NCBI RefSeq assembly: GCF_016093545.1
Contig: NZ_JADKYX010000004.1
Location: forward strand, 248,001-312,000
Length of the DNA stretch: 64,000 nt
DNA from: Massilia rhizosphaerae
Lineage (GTDB): Bacteria > Pseudomonadota > Gammaproteobacteria > Burkholderiales > Burkholderiaceae_D
Direction of reading: 5' to 3'
Shown one piece after another: positions 1 to 9,737 of the stretch. The number at the start of each line of letters is the position of its first letter. Positions within the stretch are counted from its first letter, which is position 1. The notes under the pieces are model-generated. The model searched no databases. It had not been told where the DNA came from and saw only the letters and a list, made by a program, of their open reading frames with translations. Made by a program: the position numbers and the translations under genes.

Positions 1-1
1 T

Positions 2-706
2 GGATGCTTCCTAGCGGAGCTCCGGACTGGGGGCCACGGTGGGGGAATCGTTTTCGATGATCCCGTTTCTTCCTTGGACCACACTAGGCGGCAGAACGTA
101 GCGCGGCGCTTGGTCGAAGAGGCAAAAAATAGGCAAGTGATCATCTTCACCCACGACACGTCGTTCCTAGGGGAGCTTCGCGACCTGATCGAACAAGCGG
201 GAATAGAGCACCTCATCCACCACCTCGAGTGGCACGGAGAATTTTCCGGCACGATCCAAAGCGGACTGCCTTGGGAGCACAAGAGTTACAAGGACCGCAT
301 CGACAAGCTGCAAAAGGCGCAGTCAGCGCTGGCGGTCGGCTGGCCGCCTTACCCGAACGGGGAGCAATCGGCGGCCATGCGGCAGCAGTACAACCTGATG
401 CGCGCGACAATCGAGCGTGTAATCCAAGACCTAGTGTTCAACGGGGTCGTGGTCAGGTATCGGGACTGGATCAGGGTTACGCCAAACCTCTCCAAGGTCG
501 TCGGGTTCGAAAAGGCGGAGTGCGATGAAATCGAGCGCCTTTACAAAGTGTGTTGCGACGTGGTTAACGCTCATGACCCGGCGTCCGGAAAGAACGCGCC
601 CGTCCCAACGGCGGCCCAATTGGGACTGGACATCGCAGCGCTCGTCTCCCTTACCGTTGCAATCGAAACCCGCAAAAAGGCGCAAGCGGCCAGCGGAAAA
701 CCTTAA
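2..706 (+). CDS. AAA family ATPase, C-terminal part (5' end outside window)
   Basis: The reading frame is open from the left edge, so this is the tail of a larger protein. The visible part starts with a glycine-rich ABC-signature-like stretch, followed by a Walker B segment reading IVFDDPVSSLDH and a switch-histidine segment VIIFTHDTSFLGEL. That order is typical of SMC/RecF-like ATPases of the AAA_13 kind (PrrC/RloC-related). About 170 residues with no recognised motif follow. Codons before the TTG at 74 clearly belong to the same domain, so that TTG is not a real start. It lies 210 bp upstream of a Type ISP restriction enzyme on the same strand, which suggests a defence role; this is inference from context. 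The partner domain that would define the function is outside the window. Confidence 0.75.
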   Translation, partial: GCFLAELRTGGHGGGIVFDDPVSSLDHTRRQNVARRLVEEAKNRQVIIFTHDTSFLGELRDLIEQAGIEHLIHHLEWHGEFSGTIQSGLPWEHKSYKDRIDKLQKAQSALAVGWPPYPNGEQSAAMRQQYNLMRATIERVIQDLVFNGVVVRYRDWIRVTPNLSKVVGFEKAECDEIERLYKVCCDVVNAHDPASGKNAPVPTAAQLGLDIAALVSLTVAIETRKKAQAASGKP

Positions 707-916
707 GCCTGCAGGCACTTGCCGTGGTAAGCCGAGGCCGACATCTCAACGGCATCGGCGTCATCAAACTGTGTGGACTCCTACTGACTCACGCTCCCAG
801 AGTGCTCAGTGCTGGTTGAGCTTCACTGGTTAAAACCATCCCCGCCATGAATTTCGCACGGGCCACTACCGAGCGGCGGAAGTTTGTTATATGGTTCTGT
901 TCTCTGGGAGAAATTG

Positions 917-3900
917 ATGACCTTCAAAGAACTACTCGACGAACTGACCGCCGCGGCTCGAAGCAACCACGACAAGGGAACCCAATTCGAGAAACTGATC
1001 GCCAACTACCTGCTGACGGATCCGCAATACGCAGACCGGCTGGCCGAAGTCTGGCTTTGGTCGGAGTGGCCAGATCGGTGGGCGACTGACGTGGGCATTG
1101 ACCTGGTTGCCCGCGAACGTAGTACTGGCGAGTACTGGGCAATCCAGTGCAAGTTCTACGAACAGGCGCATTATCTCCAGAAGGCCGACATTGATTCCTT
1201 CTTTACCGCATCGGGCAAGCGGTTCTCAACAACGGATGGCGAGCGAAGCTTCGCGCATCGTGTCATCGTCTCGACGACCGACAGGTGGAGCAAACACGCA
1301 GAAGACGCGCTCGCAAACCAGACTATCAGCGTGTCGCGACTTTGGTTCAAGGATCTGGCCGACAGCCCTATCGATTGGAGCCAGTTCAGCCTCTCGAACA
1401 TCAAGGACATCCGCCTCAAGAAGAAGAAGGATGTCCGTCCACACCAAAGCGAGGCCATCGGCAAAGTCCTCGAAGGGTTCGAAGCGCTGGATCGCGGCAA
1501 GCTCATCATGGCTTGCGGCACTGGCAAGACGTTTACCGCGCTTCGCTTGATGGAGAGCCTGGTTCCAGCAGGAGGCAAGGTACTCTTTCTCGCACCCTCG
1601 ATCTCTCTCGTCGCGCAATCACAGCGGGAATGGACGGCGGAAAGTGCGGAGCCGTTCCATGCCTTCGTAATCTGCTCCGATAGCAAGGTAGGTCGGGATG
1701 CCGAAGATATCAGCACTCACGACCTGGCGTATCCCGCGACGACCGATGCGCGCAGGCTCTCAACGGTCGCGAGCATCCTGTCAAAAGACCGAAGGACGAT
1801 AGTATTTTCAACCTACCAATCCGTCCAGGTAGTGGCGGACGCCCAGAAACAAGGCCTCGGAGAATTCGACCTCATCATCTGCGACGAGGCTCACCGGACT
1901 ACTGGCCTGACCTTGCCTGGCGAAAGCCATTCCGAATTCGTGAAGGTCCATGACGACGATATCGTCCACGGGAAAAAGCGGCTGTACATGACTGCTACGC
2001 CTCGAATTTTCGGGGAAGCTTCGAAAAACAGGGCCTCGCAAGCCGACGCGACGCTGTTCTCGATGGACAACGAATCGACCTTCGGCAAGGAATTTTACAG
2101 ATTGGGCTTCGGAAAGGCAGTCCAAAGAGATCTGCTATCTGAATACAAGGTGCTGATCGTGGCGGTAAAAGAAGCCGAGATGGCAAAGCTCGCGAACAAC
2201 TTCAACAACGCCTTCAAGATCGACGAGAAAAAGGCTATCGACATCCGCTTCGCGACGAAGATCGTGGGAAGCTGGAAAGGCTTGTCCAAGCGCGGTCTCG
2301 TAGAGGTTGGCGAGGACGGCGAGCAAGAGGAACTGGCGGAGGACAAGGCGCCGATGCGCAGGGCCGTCGCGTTCTCGAAGTCCATCAAGGACTCTACCCA
2401 GACGACTGATATCTTCACCAAATTAGTGAACCTCTACCGTCAATCCCACGAAGGCGACGATGAAGCCTTTTCTGGCATGGTCGAGTGCCAACTCGGGCAC
2501 GTTGACGGGACCATGAACGCCCTAGTGCGGCAGGGCGCGCTGGACTGGCTCAAATCCGAGGCTCCTACGGGACAGTGCCGCATCCTTTCGAACGCTCGCT
2601 GCCTCTCTGAAGGCATTGACGTACCAGCACTAGATGCGGTGGTTTTCTTCGACACGCGCGAGTCAATCGTTGACATTGTGCAGTCGGTAGGCCGCGTAAT
2701 GCGTAAAGCGCCGGGCAAACGGTACGGCTACATCATCCTTCCGGTATGCATCCCATCCGAAAAGGTAAAGGACTACAACTCCTACATCGACAGCGACCCG
2801 CAGTTCAAAGGCATTTGGAAGGTCATCAAGGCCCTGCGTGCGCATGACGAGAGCCTCGTAGACGAGGCGGAGTTCCGGCGCAAGATCCAAGTCATCTCCG
2901 ATCCAGACCGAAAAGCGGGTGACGACCGCAAGCAAGAGCAGGGAGCGCTGCCGCTTGAGTTCCCAACGCTTCCTATCGACGCGATCAACGAGGCCGTATA
3001 CGCGGCGATCCCCAAGAAATTGGGCGACCGTGAATATTGGAGCGAATGGGCCAAGAGTATTAGTCTCGTGGCGGAGCGGCTCATTGCGCGGATCAAGGCC
3101 CTCCTTTCCAACGATGCGAATCTCACCGAAGCGTTTGATGTCTTTGAAAAAGGCCTTCGAGACACACTGAATCCAGCGGTGACCCGTGACGAGGCCATTG
3201 AGATGCTGGCCCAGCACATCCTGACGCTGCCCGTGTTCCAAGCGCTCTTCGCGTCTTCGAACTTCCCGCAGCACAATGTGGTCGGCAAGGCCTTGCAACA
3301 GATCGCTGACCGGCTCGGCAAATCCGCTATCGCCTCCGAAACCGAGGGCTTGGACAAGTTCTATGAGAACGTGCGCGAACGGATCAGCTTGGCGAAGAGC
3401 GACAAATCCAAGCAGGACATCATCCGCAACCTGTACGACACGTTCTTCCATAACGCTTTCCCGCGCATGGCGGAGCGGTTGGGTATCGTATACACTCCCG
3501 TGCAAATCGTAGACTTCATTCTTAAGAGCGCGGACGTGGCCCTACGTCGCCACTTCGGCGAATCGCTCTCCAGTCCTGGCGTACAGATCCTCGACCCCTT
3601 TGCTGGCACCGGCACCTTCCCAGTCCGCCTGATCCAGTCTGGCCTGATCGATCCAGAGTGCTTGAGGCACAAGTTTGCGCACGAGCTGCACGCGAACGAG
3701 CTTGTTCTGCTCGCCTACTACATCGCCACCGTCAATATTGAAACGGCGTTCCACGCTGCCACAAAGGAATACCGCCCCTTCGACGGCATGATTCTGGTCG
3801 ATACGTTCCAAATGACGGAGGAGAACGACCTCGTTGACACGGTCGTTCTGCCAGAGAACAACGAGCGCGCGGAACGGCAGCTCGCGCAACCGATCCGCGT

Positions 3901-5722
3901 CATCGTCGGCAACCCGCCGTATTCCGCCCAGCAGGAAAGCGAAGCCGACGACAACAAGAACCTCAGCTACCCGACCCTCGACAGGCGGATTCGTAGCACC
4001 TATGCGGAGAAATCGAGCGGCAAGTTGGCCAAAAACCTCTACGACTCCTACATCCGCGCGATCCGTTGGGCGTCAGACCGCGTCGTGGACAGAGGCATCG
4101 TCGCGTTTGTCACCAACGGCTCGTTCCTCAACGCGAACAACATGGACGGTTTGCGCAAATGCCTAACCGAGGAATTCAGTCACCTTTACGTCTTCAACCT
4201 CCGAGGGGACCAGCGTACCGCTGGCGAAGAATCGCGCCGGGAGGGGGGGAAGGTCTTCGGTTCGGGCTCCCGCACGCCTGTAGCTATAACAATTTTGATA
4301 AAGGACCCGGTCCACGTAGGCCCGTGCGAACTTCACTACCACGATATCGGGGACTACCTGACCCAGCAAGAGAAGCTCGACATCGTCGAACGCTTCGGAA
4401 GCATCGATTCAGTTCCATGGCGCACGCTCCAGCCCAACGAACAGGGCGATTGGGCGAATCAACGTGACCCGGCGTTCGAAAAGTTCATCCAGATCGGCGA
4501 CAAGGACAAGCCAGACGCCGACTCGATCTTCGGCGTTTACTCGCTCGGCGTAGTTACGAACCGCGATCCATGGACCTACAACATGAGCCGCGACACGGTG
4601 GCGATGAAAATGGAACAGATGATCGCCAATTACAACGTCGAACGGGGGCGGTACGCCACAGTACGGGCAAACAGCCCGAAGGACCAGGCGCCAGAGCTGG
4701 AGAGCGTAATTGACACAGACCCAAAACGTATCAGTTGGACCAGGGCACTGAAAGCCGACGCGAAGCGCGATAAAGAGCTGAACTTCGAACCGAGCTCCCT
4801 AAGGGTTGCCATGTATCGCCCCTTCTCAAAGCAATGGATGTACTTCAACCGCCGTTGCAACGAGATGGTCTACCAAATTCCACGACTGTTCCCAACCGAA
4901 CGCCATGCAAACATTGTCATCTCCAGCACTGGCGTGGCGGACCGCAAAGGATACTCTGCGTTGGTAACCGACCACGTGCCAAACATGCATCTCACGGACA
5001 CCGGGCAGTGCTTCCCGCTGTACTGGTATGAGAAGGCCGATCCCGCTGAAGGACCGCAGGGTGAGATGTTCGCGGCGCAGGAAAATCCAGATGCTGACGG
5101 CTATGTTCGCCGGGACGCCATCACGGATTGGGCGCTCGATACGTTCCAGACGCATTACAAAGACATCACGATCAGCAAAGAGGATATCTTCTGGTACACC
5201 TACGGCGTATTGCATTCATCCGAATACAAACAGCGATTTGCAGCCGATCTAAAGAAGATGCTCCCTCGAATCCCTCTTGTCCTGGATTTCCGAGCGTTTT
5301 GCGAGGCGGGCCGAAAATTGGGTAAATGGCACCTTGATTACGAAGATGTCGAACCTTTTCCACTGACAGAGGAACGCAAGCGCCTAGTTATGGACGACAC
5401 CGATTACCGAGTCGAGAAAATGGCATTTGGCAAGAAGGATGGAAAGGCTGACAGAAGCGTGATCGTCTATAACTCCCACCTGGTGTTGCGCGACATCCCT
5501 TTGGAAGCCTACGAATACGTCGTCAATGGCAAGTCAGCGATTGAATGGATCATGGAGCGCTACCAGGTTTCAACGGACAAGCCTAGCGGTATCAAGAGTG
5601 ATCCAAACGAATGGTCAGACGATCCTCGATACATCATTGATCTGTTGAAGCGCATCGTCCGAGTAAGCATAGAGACTTCGCGGATCGTGAAGTCTCTACC
5701 AGCGTTGAACGAGTCGAACTGA
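917..5722 (+). CDS. Type ISP restriction-modification enzyme (nuclease, helicase, N6-adenine methyltransferase, TRD in one chain)
   Basis: A 1601-residue single polypeptide laid out like LlaGI/LlaBIII. Residues about 15-100 form an Mrr-like PD-(D/E)XK nuclease, with DVGIDLVAR followed by an IQCKFY segment. A superfamily 2 translocase follows: Walker A MACGTGKT near residue 200, DEAH box near 323, YMTATPR, and motif VI in QSVGRVMRK. The methyltransferase has motif I DPFAGTGTF near 892 and motif IV NPPY near 1000. The last ~450 residues should be the target-recognition region. Family knowledge: such enzymes methylate one strand of a short site and cut after head-on translocation. ATG 917 is preferred over the in-frame TTG 884 because a GGGAG sits 6 bases before it. 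All core motifs look intact. The target sequence cannot be predicted from reading alone. Confidence 0.93.
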   Translation: MTFKELLDELTAAARSNHDKGTQFEKLIANYLLTDPQYADRLAEVWLWSEWPDRWATDVGIDLVARERSTGEYWAIQCKFYEQAHYLQKADIDSFFTASGKRFSTTDGERSFAHRVIVSTTDRWSKHAEDALANQTISVSRLWFKDLADSPIDWSQFSLSNIKDIRLKKKKDVRPHQSEAIGKVLEGFEALDRGKLIMACGTGKTFTALRLMESLVPAGGKVLFLAPSISLVAQSQREWTAESAEPFHAFVICSDSKVGRDAEDISTHDLAYPATTDARRLSTVASILSKDRRTIVFSTYQSVQVVADAQKQGLGEFDLIICDEAHRTTGLTLPGESHSEFVKVHDDDIVHGKKRLYMTATPRIFGEASKNRASQADATLFSMDNESTFGKEFYRLGFGKAVQRDLLSEYKVLIVAVKEAEMAKLANNFNNAFKIDEKKAIDIRFATKIVGSWKGLSKRGLVEVGEDGEQEELAEDKAPMRRAVAFSKSIKDSTQTTDIFTKLVNLYRQSHEGDDEAFSGMVECQLGHVDGTMNALVRQGALDWLKSEAPTGQCRILSNARCLSEGIDVPALDAVVFFDTRESIVDIVQSVGRVMRKAPGKRYGYIILPVCIPSEKVKDYNSYIDSDPQFKGIWKVIKALRAHDESLVDEAEFRRKIQVISDPDRKAGDDRKQEQGALPLEFPTLPIDAINEAVYAAIPKKLGDREYWSEWAKSISLVAERLIARIKALLSNDANLTEAFDVFEKGLRDTLNPAVTRDEAIEMLAQHILTLPVFQALFASSNFPQHNVVGKALQQIADRLGKSAIASETEGLDKFYENVRERISLAKSDKSKQDIIRNLYDTFFHNAFPRMAERLGIVYTPVQIVDFILKSADVALRRHFGESLSSPGVQILDPFAGTGTFPVRLIQSGLIDPECLRHKFAHELHANELVLLAYYIATVNIETAFHAATKEYRPFDGMILVDTFQMTEENDLVDTVVLPENNERAERQLAQPIRVIVGNPPYSAQQESEADDNKNLSYPTLDRRIRSTYAEKSSGKLAKNLYDSYIRAIRWASDRVVDRGIVAFVTNGSFLNANNMDGLRKCLTEEFSHLYVFNLRGDQRTAGEESRREGGKVFGSGSRTPVAITILIKDPVHVGPCELHYHDIGDYLTQQEKLDIVERFGSIDSVPWRTLQPNEQGDWANQRDPAFEKFIQIGDKDKPDADSIFGVYSLGVVTNRDPWTYNMSRDTVAMKMEQMIANYNVERGRYATVRANSPKDQAPELESVIDTDPKRISWTRALKADAKRDKELNFEPSSLRVAMYRPFSKQWMYFNRRCNEMVYQIPRLFPTERHANIVISSTGVADRKGYSALVTDHVPNMHLTDTGQCFPLYWYEKADPAEGPQGEMFAAQENPDADGYVRRDAITDWALDTFQTHYKDITISKEDIFWYTYGVLHSSEYKQRFAADLKKMLPRIPLVLDFRAFCEAGRKLGKWHLDYEDVEPFPLTEERKRLVMDDTDYRVEKMAFGKKDGKADRSVIVYNSHLVLRDIPLEAYEYVVNGKSAIEWIMERYQVSTDKPSGIKSDPNEWSDDPRYIIDLLKRIVRVSIETSRIVKSLPALNESN

Positions 5723-5762
5723 GCGTCCGCAGGAGAGCTGAGGTTAACTTTAAGAGCACCTC

Positions 5763-5817
5763 TGTTGGCGCCGACCGAATATTGACCCACCCTGCCGATT
5801 GAATTTTGACCCAGGGC
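5763..5817. mobile_element. Probable IS21-family terminal remnant
   Basis: The stretch begins TGTTGGCGCCGACC and carries two imperfect copies of a 19-base unit, at 5771-5789 and 5795-5813, with a 24-base period. They differ at three positions, and both end in TTGACCCA. Serial TTGACCC repeats just inside a TG terminus are typical of IS21-family ends, which bind IstA. No istA or istB follows, so at most one end survives. It sits just after the restriction gene and before the protease gene. The family assignment is from memory of the repeat style only. Confidence 0.5.
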
Positions 5818-5915
5818 GGGACGCCGCATTTCGAGGTGACGTCTGTGGATATGTGTATCAAACAGGAAGGGGGAATCCGCGGCGCGTATCCGGATCCGGA
5901 CATCCCCTTTGTGTC

Positions 5916-6824
5916 ATGAGTGAGCAAAATCACCGTCCAGGTGGTACAACATTGCCGCCTGGTATGGAACAGGTCTTTCGTTGTGTTCGTCCAGTTATTT
6001 TTCAGGACGAAGCAAGCGGACTGCCCGCAATACCTGGGACTGGCTTTTTCGTTAAACTATTTGGTGAAATATTCTTCATTACTGCTCGCCACGTCGTCGA
6101 CAACGACTACGACTTTAATGATGAGCAACTGGTCATTCAATACAGCGCAACTAGTAATCGTGGCGTCCCGATCGCTGAAGTTCACCGCTTTAGATCAACT
6201 GATGAAAACGATACCGATCATGTTGATATAGTAATTTACAAAACTGATCGGGCTAGATTGGAAATGCATCTATTTGTAGGCAGCCCACCTTATGATTTTT
6301 CCGGGAAAGATTGCCTCCGAAATTATAGCCGTGGAATGCGACTTTCGTTCTCTGGACTTTCTCCAGATATTGGCGAATATGATTACGAAAACCGCGACTA
6401 CAGAATTGCTCTTTCATGTGGCGATTTGTCATACCTTGAGCCTGAGTCTCTTTTGCGATCAATTCATATTGGCAGAGTCGATGTAAATTCATCGTTCCCT
6501 GATTTCGATGGTTTAAGTGGTTCGCCATTATTCTATTTTTCATCGTCGTCTGAGAGGAGCGCCAGTTCTCAATTTGCTGGCATGCTGTTAAGGGGCACAC
6601 GTTCCAGTGGAATAATGCTGTTCATGGAAGCTCAATGTGTATTCAACTACCTTTTAGCCTTCTTTCTCCGGGAACTTCCAGAGCCTGTGGCCAGAAAAAA
6701 GCTAGAAGATTTAGTTAAATGGTATCACCCAGACATCGGTTACGAATATCGTCCTCGCGGCACAATTTCCGCTAGCAACTTCTCGATTCGAGTGCTCGAC
6801 GGTGAGTATCAGAGACTGTTGTAA
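5916..6824 (+). CDS. Trypsin-like serine peptidase domain protein
   Basis: 302 residues from ATG 5916. The fold signature of a chymotrypsin-like protease is visible: GTGFFVKLFGEIFFITARHVV carries the catalytic His, HVDIVIYKTD the Asp, and FDGLSGSPLFYF the nucleophilic Ser in a GxSGSP setting. There is no signal peptide, so it is probably cytoplasmic, like proteases found near defence genes. Start choice is uncertain: no good ribosome site precedes 5916, and ATG 5964 is also possible. A longer frame back to 5799 would read through the IS-like remnant and is unlikely. The gene is visibly AT-richer than its neighbours, which suggests acquisition. Substrate unknown; a link to the restriction gene upstream is only positional. 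Confidence 0.72.
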   Translation: MSEQNHRPGGTTLPPGMEQVFRCVRPVIFQDEASGLPAIPGTGFFVKLFGEIFFITARHVVDNDYDFNDEQLVIQYSATSNRGVPIAEVHRFRSTDENDTDHVDIVIYKTDRARLEMHLFVGSPPYDFSGKDCLRNYSRGMRLSFSGLSPDIGEYDYENRDYRIALSCGDLSYLEPESLLRSIHIGRVDVNSSFPDFDGLSGSPLFYFSSSSERSASSQFAGMLLRGTRSSGIMLFMEAQCVFNYLLAFFLRELPEPVARKKLEDLVKWYHPDIGYEYRPRGTISASNFSIRVLDGEYQRLL

Positions 6825-7022
6825 TCTTGTAAAATCACAGTCTCCAACCAGAATAAATAATGTAAATCTTTTACTTTATTGGTGCGCGTCGATGACGGAA
6901 GGAAATGGGGGAGGTGCGTATTGACGGCAAATGAGCGTTGTCGCGACCAGCAAAGTGTCGCGCTTCGCTGGCGTAGCATCTGGCGTAGGTTTCGCTAGTT
7001 ACCCCGGTTCCTCATTCAAGAA

Positions 7023-7047
7023 CACACCCATACATCATCGGGGTGTG
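7023..7047 (-). terminator. Hairpin downstream of the T6SS cargo operon
   Basis: Perfect 7-base arms CACACCC (7023-7029) and GGGTGTG (7041-7047) with an 11-base loop. Read on the minus strand, the stem is followed by TTCTTG rather than a clean U-tract. It lies about 120 bases past the last gene of the minus-strand operon, so a terminator role is plausible but weak. The rest of 6825-7165 shows nothing I can identify. Confidence 0.35.
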
Positions 7048-7165
7048 CTTTTCGGTCGCGAGGCGTTTGGCCGCGTCGGCGTTGATTTCGCGTGGAACGT
7101 TCATGTGGTCAAGATCGGGACAGCGGGGCAGGGGATTGCCAGGGTCGCCATTTTACCGCGTTCGA

Positions 7166-7696
7166 TCAGGGCAGTGTCTGGCTCTGCGATGCTCGCCGGA
7201 CGCCTCGTCCAGCTGCACTTCTCAACCCCAACTGCCGCCGCACGCGACGGTTTTTCGAGGTTTCCTGCGGTTTAATTTGCTGCAGAGATATTTTCGTTTC
7301 GAGGAACGCGAGGTATTTGGGATCGTCTTCCATAAAGATATCGATGCCTCCACCCATATACGCGCGGGTAAGCTCATCGGCTGCTTTATCGAGGTCGTTT
7401 TGCTCGAAATACAGTTGCCCAAGACGTAAGTGGATGTACGGGTTCCCAAGTCCTCTGGGACATTGCACGGCATTGTAGAAACACTTGAAGGCTTTTTCGA
7501 AGTTTTGTGCGTGGAAATGGACGTCGCCGAGCGCGACATAAATCCACGTCGCTGCCTCCCATTGACTGGGCTCGCCCGGAAGCACCTTTAGCGCGGCAAT
7601 ATAGTTTTGCCTGGCTTCTTCGGGCTTTCCTGCCGACGCCAGCGCATCGCCGTTCCTGCATAGATCGGTAATCTGCCGATGCAACGTGTCGCTCAT
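7166..7696 (-). CDS. Small TPR protein at the end of the T6SS cargo operon
   Basis: 176 residues. Helical tetratricopeptide-like repeats are visible, for example CRNGDALASAGKPEEARQNY, WIYVALGDVHFHAQNFEKAF and IHLRLGQLYFEQNDLDKAAD. The last ~35 residues are basic and of low complexity. The ATG at 7694-7696 overlaps the stop of the SUKH gene (ATGA), so the two are translationally coupled. Short TPR proteins of this kind often sit behind SUKH immunity genes in VgrG/PAAR loci. The role is probably protein-protein contact with the immunity protein or effector, which is inference. No signal peptide or membrane segment. Confidence 0.75.
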   Translation of the reverse strand: MSDTLHRQITDLCRNGDALASAGKPEEARQNYIAALKVLPGEPSQWEAATWIYVALGDVHFHAQNFEKAFKCFYNAVQCPRGLGNPYIHLRLGQLYFEQNDLDKAADELTRAYMGGGIDIFMEDDPKYLAFLETKISLQQIKPQETSKNRRVRRQLGLRSAAGRGVRRASQSQTLP

Positions 7697-8448
7697 GGGA
7701 CGTGGCGATCCGCTTCCTCCAGGAAAATGCCCACCCACGCGTCCAGCACGCCCCAGAAATCGACCGGCTCGGGATGCTCGGGATCGTCATGCCACCAGAT
7801 GACTCCCGACGCTTCACCGTCGTCCGCACAATTCAGGCACAGATAATCGCCGGCGCCGTTGTGGAACACGGTCACGGTCTGGTCGATATCGATGGGCAGC
7901 GCGCGTGCGGTCTCGTCATCGATATCGAACTTGTCGTCGGACAGGAACGCCCAATCGTCGACCGGTAACGGCCCCATCGAATTCGCGGGCAGGAAGGTCC
8001 AACCGTCGTGCAATTGCGTATAGAAGTCGCGGAACTTGGCCGGCACGCGTTCCCAGATCGGGCGCAGGCGCTCCGGCACGTCGGTGACCGGGGCACGGCC
8101 GCGGAAAAAGTTCAGGTCGTTGCCGCCGACCGTGTACAGATACAGCAGCGACGAGCCGCCATCCTGTTCGCGCAATACGTACAGGCGCTTGAGCATCGTG
8201 CGCAGGAAATCCTGTACGCTGGGCCACTCCGTCGCGAAGTCGCTCCATTCCGTGAGCAGCGCCAGCCTGCGTCCGTGTTCCTGCTCATCGAGGAATCGCA
8301 GCCATTGCATGGGAACGGACGGGTCCGCTTCGGCCTCGGTCGAGGTGGCCATTAACGCGGTCGGCTGTACGAAATGCTGCAATTCACGCAGTACCGCGGT
8401 GTTATCCAATTCTGTTGTCATCGTGTCGTTTTCAGATTGATTGCCCAT
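7693..8448 (-). CDS. SMI1/KNR4 (SUKH) family immunity protein
   Basis: 251 residues from ATG 8448; a TTG at 8457 or ATG at 8421 could also serve. Features of the SUKH fold: LPANSMGPLPVDDWAFLSD in the middle, acidic and aromatic patches, VTVFHNGAGDYLCLN, and GVIWWHDDPEHPEP with a late WVGIFLEE helix. SUKH proteins are known immunity proteins for nuclease toxins carried by polymorphic or type VI effectors. The gene follows the PAAR-HNH effector by a few bases on the same strand, exactly where the cognate antidote is expected. The pairing is inferred from position. Confidence 0.82.
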   Translation of the reverse strand: MGNQSENDTMTTELDNTAVLRELQHFVQPTALMATSTEAEADPSVPMQWLRFLDEQEHGRRLALLTEWSDFATEWPSVQDFLRTMLKRLYVLREQDGGSSLLYLYTVGGNDLNFFRGRAPVTDVPERLRPIWERVPAKFRDFYTQLHDGWTFLPANSMGPLPVDDWAFLSDDKFDIDDETARALPIDIDQTVTVFHNGAGDYLCLNCADDGEASGVIWWHDDPEHPEPVDFWGVLDAWVGIFLEEADRHVP

Positions 8449-8462
8449 GCACGCCAAGGCGT

Positions 8463-9737
8463 CTATCCGCCCCGCAGGAGATTATAAATCTGCTCCTGCA
8501 GCTCGGCCGCCATGCTGGCCTCTTTCTGCATCATCTCCTGTCGGAATGCGGGGTCCACGGCGATGCCGCCTTTCTTGTATTCGGTCCATTCGGCGAACGT
8601 CTTCGCCCCCTTCGACGTATTCGCCGTTTCGCTCAGGCCGATGAAGTTGCGGGGATTGTTCAGGACCGCGAGCTGGTTCTCTTGCGACAGCTGGGCGAAT
8701 CCATCCATTTCCGTGATCTGCTTCATCGGAACGATATGGTCGGCGTGCAAGGGCTTCGTGATTGTCAGGCCGGGCAGTGCGGGATCGTCCATCGGCAACG
8801 TCACGCCTTCGTTGACCTGTTTCTGGATGGCGGAACTGGGCGTCTTGGCGCGCAGGCGCGCGTACGTCGACGCCGACACGCGTGCCGGCGGTTCCGCCGG
8901 CGGCGTGACGGGCGGCTCGGCGGTGGTCGCCGGCGGGCGCAGCGAAAACCGCACGTTCCCGCCATTCATGCCCAGCGTCCCCGGCTCCACGTTCACCTGG
9001 ACCCGCTGCGCAAACTCCCACGCCCCCGGCGCCGCCTTCGCGCCCAGGTAGCCGCCCAGGAAGCTGCCTGCGATCGCCGACCATTTCTGGCCATCGCTGC
9101 CGACGCCGAACACCTTGCCGCCGACCCAGCCGCCGCCGATCCCGCCGGAGAACGCGCCGACCAGGCCGCCCACCGCGACCACGGGCCCGGCGAGGACGAT
9201 CGCGGAGCCGACGCCCACGACGAGCAGCGACGCGTGCACCCAGCCCGGCACCAGGTGTTCCGGATTGATCGTGTCGGTCTGCGCGGTCCCGCCGCCGATG
9301 TGGACGTCGCCGGAACCCTTCGTGACGACGGCGCCGCATCCCGTCTTGTCGTCGACGCGCGCCGCCGGCATGCCGTTGATGTAGACCTGGGCGCTGCCCG
9401 TCGCGATCGGTATCGGTCCCGGATGCTTGGCGCATGCGACCTGGTCGACGTGCGCCCGCGCGGCGCGCAGGCCGTTGACGAACACGTTGGACGAACCGGC
9501 CGTGGCGATGGCGCCCGTGACTTCCTTGCCGGCGAAGCTCATCGTGCTCATCGCTTCGCCCAGGCCCGCGCCCATGGCGGCGCCCGCGCCGACGACGGCC
9601 ACCGCGGCCAGGCCGCCCGTGCCGACGATCGCCACGCCGGCCACCGCGATGGCCGCGCCGATGAGCAGGCCCTTGAGGAGCCAGCTCATGGTCGGGCTGT
9701 GTCCGATCGGGTCTCCCAGCCGTGCCGCCGCCGGCAT
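8463..9737 (-). CDS. PAAR-domain type VI effector with C-terminal HNH nuclease
   Basis: 424 residues. The start MPAAARLGDPIGHSPTM begins a PAAR motif interrupted by Gly/Ala-rich membrane helices (about 18-60). The PAAR core continues with SSNVFVNGLRAARA, GSAQVYINGMPAARVDDKT and GSGDVHIGG. A second glycine-rich hydrophobic region (about 165-240) precedes a Pro-rich linker. The C-terminal toxin is HNH-type: LHADHIVPMKQI near 328, then LNNPRNFIGLSETANTSKG. PAAR caps the VgrG spike, and the nuclease domain would degrade DNA in a rival cell. Its ATG abuts the stop of the upstream DcrB-type chaperone gene (TGAATG). Internal membrane helices in a PAAR effector normally need an Eag/DcrB chaperone, which is present. 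Confidence 0.9.
   Translation of the reverse strand: MPAAARLGDPIGHSPTMSWLLKGLLIGAAIAVAGVAIVGTGGLAAVAVVGAGAAMGAGLGEAMSTMSFAGKEVTGAIATAGSSNVFVNGLRAARAHVDQVACAKHPGPIPIATGSAQVYINGMPAARVDDKTGCGAVVTKGSGDVHIGGGTAQTDTINPEHLVPGWVHASLLVVGVGSAIVLAGPVVAVGGLVGAFSGGIGGGWVGGKVFGVGSDGQKWSAIAGSFLGGYLGAKAAPGAWEFAQRVQVNVEPGTLGMNGGNVRFSLRPPATTAEPPVTPPAEPPARVSASTYARLRAKTPSSAIQKQVNEGVTLPMDDPALPGLTITKPLHADHIVPMKQITEMDGFAQLSQENQLAVLNNPRNFIGLSETANTSKGAKTFAEWTEYKKGGIAVDPAFRQEMMQKEASMAAELQEQIYNLLRGG

Noticed and set aside
7012..7104. A 30-residue minus-strand frame beginning MNVPREINADAAKRL
   Set aside because: No ribosome site, overlaps the hairpin after the TPR gene, no family known; might be a scrap of an old toxin gene but not supportable.
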